Source of the DNA: JAJRZX01 sp964407495
GTDB taxonomy: Bacteria > Desulfobacterota > GWC2-55-46 > JADFVP01
Direction: 5' to 3'
Assembly: GCA_964407495.1 (NCBI GenBank)
Contig: CAYOVP010000040.1
Location: forward strand, 1 to 16,805
DNA length: 16,805 nt
In this document: in pieces, positions 1 to 5,095 of the stretch
How positions within the stretch are numbered: the first letter of the stretch is position 1
How the letters are laid out: each line of letters begins with the position of its first letter
The notes under the pieces: model-generated
Told to the model about the DNA's origin: nothing
Databases searched by the model: none
Seen by the model: the letters and a program-made list of their open reading frames with translations, nothing else
Made by a program: the position numbers and the translations under genes

Positions 1-55
1 CTTGAAAACCGGCGGGCGAAAGCCTTTGTGGGTTCGAGTCCCTCACCCTCCGCCA
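1..55 (+). tRNA. tRNA-Ser (anticodon UGA), 3' part only
   Basis: The window opens inside the anticodon loop. Bases 1-7 (CTTGAAA) give anticodon TGA, so the tRNA reads UCA serine codons. The 3' anticodon strand follows at 8-12. A long variable arm with a GGC-GAAA-GCC hairpin (15-24) is typical of class II tRNAs such as serine. The T-loop TTCGAGT is at 33-39, the acceptor 3' strand at 45-51, the discriminator G at 52, and an encoded CCA at 53-55. The T-stem (28-32 with 40-44) has one T-T mismatch at its second pair. The 5' half lies outside the window, so folding of the D-arm and acceptor cannot be checked. Confidence 0.93.
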
Positions 56-82
56 AGTTTACTCATCAACAAGGTTCTATAC

Positions 83-111
83 TTGACAATAACGCGTTTT
101 TGGAAGATGAT
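83..111 (+). promoter_or_regulatory. Candidate sigma70 promoter for the DUF116 gene
   Basis: A perfect -35 box TTGACA (83-88) is followed after 17 bp by GATGAT (106-111), which matches four of six bases of the -10 consensus. Transcription would start near 118, leaving a 5' leader of about 90 nt before the ATG at 208. It is the only good promoter match between the tRNA and the gene. A slightly better -10 (GATAAT at 109-114) would need a 20-bp spacer. Confidence 0.45.
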
Positions 112-207
112 AATAGATTAGGATAATGTGTCTTGGTAGTGGTTGAATCAGCCATTCCGGTATTGTGAATATGGTCTGGGAAAAAAGTGGGTAAGGCTGT
201 AAAAGAC

Positions 208-1008
208 ATGAAGGGCGCCGGTCATTGGAACGGGAGCCCCGAGAGCCGTGAGTACAGGCCAGGGCTCGGCGGGTTCATCTGGTTGCTCGTACTCACTGCC
301 GGGGCCATTCTCACGGCAGGCTTCTTCTTCTGGTACATCCCCACGCGGGGGCTCGGAAACATTCACCCCGCCCTGCCTTATGTCTTCGGCGGTCTCGTAC
401 TCCTGCTCGGCGGTTTTGTCCTCGGAGGGGCCGTGCTCCTGAGTTTTGCGGCCTCTGGCGGGCGCGTAAAGTATTACTCGCCGTGGCTGAGGTGGATGCT
501 CGTCAAGGTATTTCTGCCCCTCATGGTGCTCATAGGCGGCATATTGAAGATGCCAAAGATAAAGATCGAGCGCGCCTTCATAGAGATAAACAACCAGATG
601 GTGCGCCTCATGAAGAAAAAGCGTGGCGCTGTAAGGCCCGAGAAACTCCTCATCCTCATGCCCCACTGCATTCAGTTCGACGACTGCAAGATAAAGGTCA
701 CGCGAAACGTGAAGAACTGCGCTGGGTGCGGGAAGTGCGACATAGGCGAACTGGTACGTCTTACAGAGGAGTTTGGCATAACACTCTACATATCCACTGG
801 CGGCACCTCGGCACGGCGCAAAGTGGTGGAGCACAGGCCCGATGCTGTTGTAGCCGTTGCCTGCGAGAGGGACCTTACGAGCGGGCTCCAGGACTCGTAC
901 CCCCTGCCGGTCATTGGCATCGTAAATATCAGGCCCCAGGGCTACTGCATGGATACGAGCGTCTCCATTCCCCTTGTTCGCCAGGCCATCCTCGACCTCG
1001 TGGCCTGA
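208..1008 (+). CDS. DUF116 family membrane protein
   Basis: The product is 266 aa from the ATG at 208; a GTG at 187 would add seven residues, and neither start has a strong ribosome binding site. Two hydrophobic segments (about 22-44 and 57-80) and a weaker third (about 98-113) form an N-terminal membrane region. The cytosolic C-terminal half carries the features I associate with DUF116: C154 and C160, a C-x2-C-x2-C cluster at 171/174/177, C219 in a V-A-C-E-R-D segment, and C247. The clustered cysteines suggest metal or iron-sulfur binding, which is an inference because the family has no assigned function. It is followed at 134 nt by htpX on the same strand. I recall DUF116 genes beside fmt, def or htpX in Geobacter-like genomes, from memory only. 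Confidence 0.85.
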   Translation: MKGAGHWNGSPESREYRPGLGGFIWLLVLTAGAILTAGFFFWYIPTRGLGNIHPALPYVFGGLVLLLGGFVLGGAVLLSFAASGGRVKYYSPWLRWMLVKVFLPLMVLIGGILKMPKIKIERAFIEINNQMVRLMKKKRGAVRPEKLLILMPHCIQFDDCKIKVTRNVKNCAGCGKCDIGELVRLTEEFGITLYISTGGTSARRKVVEHRPDAVVAVACERDLTSGLQDSYPLPVIGIVNIRPQGYCMDTSVSIPLVRQAILDLVA

Positions 1009-1031
1009 TTCCCAATGCGCGGTCAGGGGTC

Positions 1032-1060
1032 TTGCCAAGCCTTGTACAGGTTCCTATAAT
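1032..1060 (+). promoter_or_regulatory. Sigma70-type promoter for htpX
   Basis: The -35 box TTGCCA (1032-1037, five of six consensus bases) is separated by exactly 17 bp from a perfect -10 box TATAAT (1055-1060). Transcription would begin near 1067, giving a leader of about 75 nt before the htpX ATG at 1142. It lies just downstream of the DUF116 stop, so htpX can be expressed on its own. It does not resemble a sigma32 heat-shock promoter. Confidence 0.7.
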
Positions 1061-1090
1061 AAGAAGACGACGCGTGTATATCCGGGCTGG

Positions 1091-1121
1091 CTGGTCAGCA
1101 GGACCAGGGCCCTGTCTGGTC
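1091..1121 (+). promoter_or_regulatory. Alternative hairpins in the htpX leader
   Basis: Three elements lie in a row: CTGGTC (1091-1096), GACCAG (1102-1107) and a second CTGGTC (1116-1121). The middle one can pair perfectly with either outer copy, so two 6-bp hairpins exclude each other. The arrangement ends eight bases before the Shine-Dalgarno sequence GGGAGG (1129-1134). A role in translation or attenuation control is an inference from the layout only. Confidence 0.3.
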
Positions 1122-1141
1122 AAGAATTGGGAGGTTTCAGT

Positions 1142-2002
1142 ATGAATTACCTGAAGACAGCGGTGCTCCTTGCCGTACTCTCTGCCATCCTCATCTTCTT
1201 CGGTGATGCACTGGGCGGGAGGCAGGGCGCTATAATCGCCCTGGTTTTCACAGGGTTCATGAACTTTTTCAGTTACTGGTTCAGCGACAAGATAGTCCTC
1301 AAGATGTACGGCGCAAGGCCTGTGGACGAGGCCGGGGCTCCGGTGCTGTACGGCATTGTGCGCGACCTCGCCATGAAGGCCCAGATACCCATGCCCAAGG
1401 TATATATCATGGAGAACCCTGCACCAAACGCCTTTGCCACTGGCCGTAACCCCTCGCACGCCGCGGTGGCCGCCACAACGGGCATACTCGAACTCCTCGA
1501 CGAGCACGAACTCTCGGGAGTCATAGGCCACGAACTCACGCATATCATTAACCGCGACATTCTCATATCCACTATTGCCGCTACCATAGCAGGGGCCATA
1601 AGTTACCTCTCCTACATGGCCTACTGGGCCTCGCTCTTCAGCGGTGGCCGTGATGACGAGCGTGGGGGCAACCCCATAGTGCTAATAATCATGATGATAA
1701 TAGCACCGATAGCGGCAACCATCATACAACTGGCCATCTCCCGCTCCCGCGAGTACGCCGCGGACACGGGCGGCGCGCGGCTGACGGGACACCCGCTGTA
1801 CCTTGCAGGGGCGCTTCGGAAACTCGAGTACTACAACAAGAAGATACCCATGCCCGTGGTCTCCAAGGAAGTGGCCCAGGCCACGGCGCACCTCTTCATA
1901 GTCAACCCCCTGAGCGGTGCCGGCATGATGAAACTCTTCAGCACGCACCCGCCGCTGGAAGAGAGGATAAAGAGGCTGGAGGCCATGGTGGGAAAGATAT
2001 AA
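1142..2002 (+). CDS. htpX: HtpX membrane zinc metalloprotease (M48B)
   Basis: The product is 286 aa, a usual HtpX length. HtpX degrades misfolded or damaged inner-membrane proteins with its active site facing the cytosol. Two N-terminal membrane segments (about 4-22 and 28-47) precede the catalytic zinc motif HELTH (130-134). A further hydrophobic stretch follows (about 142-165), then another at 178-199. The third zinc ligand is Glu204 in the SRSREYAAD segment. The C-terminal segment FSTHPPLEERIKRL is typical of the family. The ATG at 1142 is chosen because GGGAGG sits seven bases upstream; the reading frame is open further upstream, but that stretch contains the promoter and leader. No key residue is missing. 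The gene has its own promoter and follows the DUF116 gene on the same strand. Confidence 0.97.
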   Translation: MNYLKTAVLLAVLSAILIFFGDALGGRQGAIIALVFTGFMNFFSYWFSDKIVLKMYGARPVDEAGAPVLYGIVRDLAMKAQIPMPKVYIMENPAPNAFATGRNPSHAAVAATTGILELLDEHELSGVIGHELTHIINRDILISTIAATIAGAISYLSYMAYWASLFSGGRDDERGGNPIVLIIMMIIAPIAATIIQLAISRSREYAADTGGARLTGHPLYLAGALRKLEYYNKKIPMPVVSKEVAQATAHLFIVNPLSGAGMMKLFSTHPPLEERIKRLEAMVGKI

Positions 2003-2098
2003 TAGGGAAGAAGAGAAAAAAAAGACTGAGCGTGGGAAGGATGGGTACTGCCCGCTATTTTTGTAGCGCCAGAGGAAAGGGATAGGTCCTGTCCTTAC

Positions 2099-2290
2099 TT
2101 GAGTCCCGCCTTCGTTTCCCTTGCCCCTACCTTCTCTCATTTCCCCCTTGCCCCCTCGATCCCTCGTTGCGCCTTGCCCTCTCGCCCCCCTTGCCCCTCG
2201 TTCCCTTGCCCACTTGCCCACTTGCCTCCCTCTGCCCCTTTTGCACTTTTTGCCAACTTGCCAACTTGCCCCCTTGCCCCCTTGCCCCTT
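2099..2290 (+). repeat. C-rich degenerate tandem repeat (CTTGCCC-type) downstream of htpX
   Basis: About 190 bp is almost free of G on the + strand and is built from degenerate 7-9 bp units of the form CTTGCCC or CTTGCCA. The clearest runs are three CTTGCCC-type units in a row (2225-2250 region) and AACTTGCC repeated, then CCCTTGCCC repeated, near 2255-2290. It fills most of the 299-bp gap between the convergent ends of htpX and the PilZ gene. Open frames through it (such as Gly/Arg/Gln-rich ones on the minus strand) are by-products of the repeat. In the htpX transcript it would be an unstructured C-rich, G-poor 3' region, which is the usual character of a Rho loading site. That role is inferred. 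Confidence 0.8.
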
Positions 2291-2301
2291 GAGATGACGA
2301 C

Positions 2302-2694
2302 TTATTGGAAGAGGTAACAGGCGATATCTGCGCGGTCCTCTTCCGAGAGGTCGAGAAAGCGTATGCCATAGAGTTGGAGGTGGTGTTTTTCCCTGTTGCT
2401 TTGTCGGGCTGGATCCTGGCCCTCGATAAGGCCCGAGGTGCCGGAGTTCTCGCATCTAACTACCTCTGCGAGGATGTTGAAGGTGCGCGATACCCCGGGG
2501 ATCTTGAAACAATAGCGGAGGATTGAACCCAAGGGCAACTCGTGCCCTGTCTCGATGAGGGCGCCGGAGAGGCTGATGTTTATGGTGTTGCTAAGAAAAC
2601 TCTCCTCTGCACCGTCCTTTTCGAGCACAGCATTTCCAAGTACCTTTACCTGGTACCTTCTGAGCCGTCTTGGGTTGTGTGAGTTCTCGAGCAT
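2302..2694 (-). CDS. PilZ-domain protein, candidate c-di-GMP receptor
   Basis: The product is 130 aa from the ATG at 2694. PilZ domains bind the second messenger cyclic-di-GMP and alter motility, adhesion or secretion partners. Both binding signatures are visible: RRLRR at 9-13 (the RxxxR motif) and NISLSG at 39-44, which fits [D/N]xSxxG. The rest reads as a beta-barrel ending in GIRFLDLSEEDRADI, as in other single-domain PilZ proteins. A TTG at 2739 would extend the protein by 15 residues, but a promoter-like -10 overlaps that point, and an AGAGAG stretch lies just before the ATG. It has no fused output domain and is transcribed alone, convergent with htpX, so its target cannot be inferred. 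Confidence 0.88.
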   Translation of the reverse strand: MLENSHNPRRLRRYQVKVLGNAVLEKDGAEESFLSNTINISLSGALIETGHELPLGSILRYCFKIPGVSRTFNILAEVVRCENSGTSGLIEGQDPARQSNREKHHLQLYGIRFLDLSEEDRADIACYLFQ

Positions 2695-2744
2695 GTCTAC
2701 TCTCTTATCGGCGTTCCAGGCAGTATAGTTTAATGTCAATTAAC

Positions 2745-2773
2745 TATATACCGCCTTGAGAGAATTAATGCAA
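2745..2773 (-). promoter_or_regulatory. Candidate promoter for the PilZ gene
   Basis: Reading the minus strand, TTGCAT (2768-2773) is followed after 17 bp by TATATA (2745-2750). An overlapping TATAGT lies two bases on. Transcription would start near 2737, which leaves the ATG at 2694 with a leader of about 43 nt and argues against the TTG start at 2739. The -35 box matches only half of the consensus. Confidence 0.4.
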
Positions 2774-2914
2774 TGCTTTTTCGATTACATGTTTTTGCAT
2801 ACCAGTAGTGGGCTCTCAAAAGCCGGGAAGGGCAGATGGGCAGGAGAATAGCAATTGATTTTTCAAGGTCTTTCTGATATTCCTAAGGAAAATCTGATCG
2901 ATTCAGACGTTCCC

Positions 2915-2998
2915 GCGGCCCCTGGATGGGCCGCCATTTTCAGGGGTGTAAGGCCTTGAAAATGCGGGGGAAAGAAAAGCCGTGTTTTTTATTTCCCC
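2915..2998 (+). other. Three adjacent hairpins in the spacer before the TPR lipoprotein gene
   Basis: Between the PilZ and TPR genes lie about 380 non-coding bases. Within them are three inverted repeats end to end. The first is GCGGCCC (2915-2921) with GGGCCGC (2928-2934), loop of six. The second is CATTTTCA (2935-2942) with TGAAAATG (2957-2964). The third is GGGGAAAGAAAA (2967-2978) with its complement ending TTTCCCC at 2998, one mismatch. The first could act as a terminator on the + strand, being followed by CATTTT. I do not recognise a known riboswitch or small RNA here. The remaining spacer (2774-2914 and 2999-3066) shows nothing further that I can support. Confidence 0.5.
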
Positions 2999-3078
2999 TA
3001 TCCGGAGAATGGAGGGACGAATTATTTAGGAGTTCTTTAAGAGCAAGGCGGCAGACCCGGAGACAATAAGGAGTGATG

Positions 3079-3654
3079 ATGAGACCTTCAGTGAGAGGAA
3101 AGAAAACAAGGCAACTGGCAGGGATTTTCATTGTCATGATAGCGCTTATTATCCTGGGGCTGGATATGAGCGGTTGTTCTAAGAAGAGCAAGACCGGTAC
3201 AACGGCCACAGGGAACGGAGGCAAGGCCAGGGCGCTTCACCATCTGCCGCCTCATGCAACCTTGAAACAGGACCCGGCAACAGAGCACTTCAACAAGGGC
3301 CTCAAGTATTCCCTGCAGGGCAAGTATGACCAGGCCATAGAGGAATTCAACATCGTGCTCAAGACACGGCCAGAGAGCGCGGCGGCCTATAACGACCTGG
3401 GTTTTGCCTGGTATGACAAGAACGATCTGGACAAGGCCATCGAGTATCACAAGAAGGCGCTGGAACTGAACCCTGATCTTGCCAACGTGTACTTTGGTCT
3501 TGGACTTGCCTATGAGAAAAAGGGAGAGAGGGAAAAGGCCCTCAAGAACTGGCAGGAGTTTACAAAGAGGACAGACCCGAAGAACAAGTGGCACTTGAAG
3601 GCCATGGATCACATAAGAAGACTTACGAAGAAGGGTAAAAAGAAGACGCACTAA
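3079..3654 (+). CDS. TPR-repeat lipoprotein
   Basis: The product is 191 aa. The N-terminus has basic residues (RGKKTRQ), a hydrophobic stretch (about 13-29) and a lipobox-like MSGC with Cys33, suggesting export and lipid anchoring. The Met at -3 is not canonical, so this is probable rather than certain. After a flexible Ser/Thr/Gly-rich linker come three tetratricopeptide repeats (about 66-99, 100-133 and 134-167), including YDQAIEEFNIVLKTRP, LDKAIEYHKKALELNP and REKALKNWQEFTKR. The C-terminus is Lys-rich. TPRs mediate protein-protein contacts, and the partner is unknown. AAGGAG at 3068-3073 is five bases before the ATG at 3079; a GTG at 3073 and an ATG at 3076 are in frame but too close to it. 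A methyltransferase gene follows 35 nt downstream. Confidence 0.85.
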   Translation: MRPSVRGKKTRQLAGIFIVMIALIILGLDMSGCSKKSKTGTTATGNGGKARALHHLPPHATLKQDPATEHFNKGLKYSLQGKYDQAIEEFNIVLKTRPESAAAYNDLGFAWYDKNDLDKAIEYHKKALELNPDLANVYFGLGLAYEKKGEREKALKNWQEFTKRTDPKNKWHLKAMDHIRRLTKKGKKKTH

Positions 3655-3689
3655 GGTCGAGGAAGCAAGGAGATGATATTCGGGCTGTT

Positions 3690-4355
3690 GTGAAGAGGAT
3701 CCCTGAATCAGAACTCATGGACGACCCGGAGGGCGCGTTGGCCTATGCCAGTGCCGACTTCGAGGAACCCCACCAGCGGGTCATCGAGATTTTCTGCCGG
3801 TGTTTCAAGGAACGCGAGTTAAGGGGCAGGGTGCTCGACCTTGGCTGCGGCCCAGGGGATGTAACATTACGCTTTGCCGCCCGTTTCCCTGAGTCCGAGA
3901 TCCTTGCCGTGGACGGTGCAGGTGAGATGATAAGGCTTGCAAAGGCGAGACAGGCCCATGAGCCCAGGGCCTGCAACATACAATTTGTCCGCGGTATTAT
4001 CCCCGGGGCCAAGATACCGGACATGGAGTATGAGGCCATTATAAGCAGCAGTTTTCTTCACCACCTGCAGAGGCCGTACTCCCTCTGGGAGACCATCAAG
4101 GGCCATGCCGTGGCCGGGACTATCATCTTCGTCATAGACCTCTTCAGGCCGGCGAGCAAGGAAGAGGCCCAGAGGCTTGTGGATGTGTACGCCCATGGTG
4201 AACCTGATATACTCAAGAGGGATTTTTACAACTCCCTTCTTGCCGCCTTCAGACCCGAGGAGGTGAGGACGCAACTTCGGGAAGCGGGCCTCGCGGAGTT
4301 GACCGTTGGGCCCGTGAGCGACAGGCACATGATAATATATGGTATAAAGGAGTGA
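3690..4355 (+). CDS. Class I SAM-dependent methyltransferase
   Basis: The product is 221 aa from the GTG at 3690. Motif I, VLDLGCGPGD (48-57), is a textbook S-adenosylmethionine-binding loop; the acidic residue at the end of strand 2 is D75 (ILAVDGAGEM); and DMEYEAIISSSFLHHL (111-126) fits the motif with the catalytic-side strand 4. The overall layout is that of small-molecule methyltransferases of the UbiE/COQ5 type, but the substrate cannot be read from the sequence. The start is uncertain. A good AAGGAG (3667-3672) lies 17 bases before the GTG, five bases before an in-frame ATT (3678), and abuts an out-of-frame ATG. An in-frame ATG at 3717 would remove nine residues. Spacing suggests co-transcription with the TPR lipoprotein gene. 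Confidence 0.88.
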   Translation: MKRIPESELMDDPEGALAYASADFEEPHQRVIEIFCRCFKERELRGRVLDLGCGPGDVTLRFAARFPESEILAVDGAGEMIRLAKARQAHEPRACNIQFVRGIIPGAKIPDMEYEAIISSSFLHHLQRPYSLWETIKGHAVAGTIIFVIDLFRPASKEEAQRLVDVYAHGEPDILKRDFYNSLLAAFRPEEVRTQLREAGLAELTVGPVSDRHMIIYGIKE

Positions 4356-4369
4356 GGGATGGTCTTGAA

Positions 4370-4505
4370 GGGCGGGCAGTGCCCGCAAGATAAAAGGGAT
4401 TCTCCCGCTTTGTTTTGGAAAAAAGAAAACAAGGCAAAGAAAACCAGTGCCAGCGGCCAGGGGCCGCGGGAAAACCGGATGGAACGGGCGGTGCCCACAA
4501 GATAG
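4370..4505. other. Hairpin-rich spacer after the methyltransferase gene
   Basis: The 291-bp gap between the convergent methyltransferase and zinc-ribbon genes has no gene. It holds a GCGGGC/GCCCGC hairpin (4372-4386, loop of three), a GCGGCC/GGCCGC hairpin (4453-4467, loop of three) and a GGGC/GCCC hairpin (4486-4496). The first and last belong to two similar units of GGGCGG...GTGCCC-CAAGATA form (4370-4392 and 4486-4504), so part of the spacer looks duplicated. Two palindromic repeat elements and a terminator are listed separately. Confidence 0.5.
4408..4445 (+). repeat. Dispersed palindromic repeat, copy 1 (degenerate)
   Basis: Bases 4417-4445 match 13260-13288 at 26 of 29 positions, ending in the shared tail CAAAGAAAACC. 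The left arm is damaged: only TTGTTTT (4410-4416) pairs with AAAACAA (4426-4432), where the other copies keep a 13-bp perfect stem. The differences on the right arm (AC for GT) are partly mirrored on the left (GT for AC), as expected if the stem is kept by paired changes. Confidence 0.6.
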
Positions 4506-4524
4506 TGTCTAACCTGCCTGTAAA

Positions 4525-4558
4525 AGGTTGGGTAGAGCGTAGCGAAACCCGGCAACTT
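4525..4558 (+). repeat. GGTTGGGT...AGCGAAACCC palindromic element
   Basis: The stretch carries GGTTGGGT (4526-4533), GAGCGTAGCG in the centre and AAACCC (4545-4550), followed by GGCAAC. The ends form an imperfect inverted repeat. I recall very similar sequences (GGTTGGGT-GAGCG-AGCGAAACCCAAC) dispersed between genes in many unrelated bacterial genomes. That is from memory and not checked. Confidence 0.4.
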
Positions 4559-4573
4559 GCCATTTTACATCAT

Positions 4574-4621
4574 AAAAAAAGAGGAGCCAGCCCCATGCAG
4601 GGGTCTGCCTCCCTCTTTTTT
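4574..4621. terminator. Bidirectional Rho-independent terminator
   Basis: A long stem runs from AAAAAAAGAGG (4574-4584) through CAGCCCC to GGGG-TCTG-CCTCCCTCTTTTTT (4600-4621), with a loop of five and two small bulges. It has an A-run on the left and a T-run on the right, so it can end transcription in both directions. It sits between the 3' ends of the methyltransferase (+) and the zinc-ribbon gene (-), whose stop is only 26 bases away. Confidence 0.85.
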
Positions 4622-4646
4622 GTCCAAGCCTTTCTCTGCGAGGCCC

Positions 4647-4925
4647 TCAGCCCTTGTAGTCGTCGCCTGCGTACTGTACGGCCCCGGGGTCGTCGCACCG
4701 GGGTGGTGAGACGGCATGCACGCCGCCGCACTTGGGGCAACGGTCAACAAAGGTCTTCAAGACAAAGGGTTCACCGCAACCCTGGCACTTGATGTTCAGG
4801 CCTCCATTTGGCAGTTCCTGACCTGCTATGCCGCCGCCATGGGCCTGGCTCACAAACTCCACGAGTTCACGACCCTCGGAGAAAGGCCCTCCGCCCGAAG
4901 GACCACAACTTCCACAATCTCCCAT
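4647..4925 (-). CDS. Small zinc-ribbon protein of unknown function
   Basis: The product is 92 aa. An N-terminal C-x2-C (C4, C7) is followed by a Gly-rich segment, a short helix-like part (about 16-28), and a zinc ribbon formed by C47/C50 and C63/C66 (CQGC-x12-CPKC). A GGVHAVSPPRC segment follows with C77 and an acidic tail. The ribbon resembles those in rubredoxin-like and transcription-associated proteins, but I cannot assign it to a named family with a function. I have a memory of similar short proteins in deltaproteobacteria. The ATG at 4925 has GGGAGG (4935-4940) nine bases upstream and a strong promoter behind it. It diverges from ligA and is closed by a terminator, so it is a single-gene unit. 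Confidence 0.8.
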   Translation of the reverse strand: MGDCGSCGPSGGGPFSEGRELVEFVSQAHGGGIAGQELPNGGLNIKCQGCGEPFVLKTFVDRCPKCGGVHAVSPPRCDDPGAVQYAGDDYKG

Positions 4926-4958
4926 GATACAAAACCTCCCTTTCTCGTAGTTATTACC

Positions 4959-4986
4959 ATTATATCAATACAGGTGAAAAAAGCAA
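4959..4986 (-). promoter_or_regulatory. Sigma70 promoter for the zinc-ribbon gene
   Basis: On the minus strand TTGCTT (4981-4986) is followed after 16 bp by a perfect TATAAT (4959-4964). Transcription would begin near 4952, leaving a leader of about 27 nt that contains the Shine-Dalgarno sequence. No equally good promoter is seen for ligA in the same 170-bp divergent spacer. Confidence 0.6.
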
Positions 4987-5095
4987 TTTTAGACGGGCAA
5001 AAGATTCTTCTCTGCTCTGTTTTCTTTTAAGATCCATCCCACATCAGAAACTAAAAGATTTGTCCATGTCCTGGTCTTTGTGGTAAGAATAGGTT

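Noticed and set aside
974..1141. N-terminal extension of the htpX frame
   Set aside because: The stretch contains a consensus promoter and leader hairpins, while the ATG at 1142 has a well-placed GGGAGG and begins a normal HtpX N-terminus.
2099..2290. CRISPR array
   Set aside because: Units are 7-9 bp and degenerate, without spacers of constant length, and there are no cas genes in the window.
2127..2455. Minus-strand frames with Gly-Ala-Arg-Gly-Gln-Gly type repeats
   Set aside because: They are readings of the CTTGCCC tandem repeat or antisense to it, with no ribosome binding site or family resemblance.
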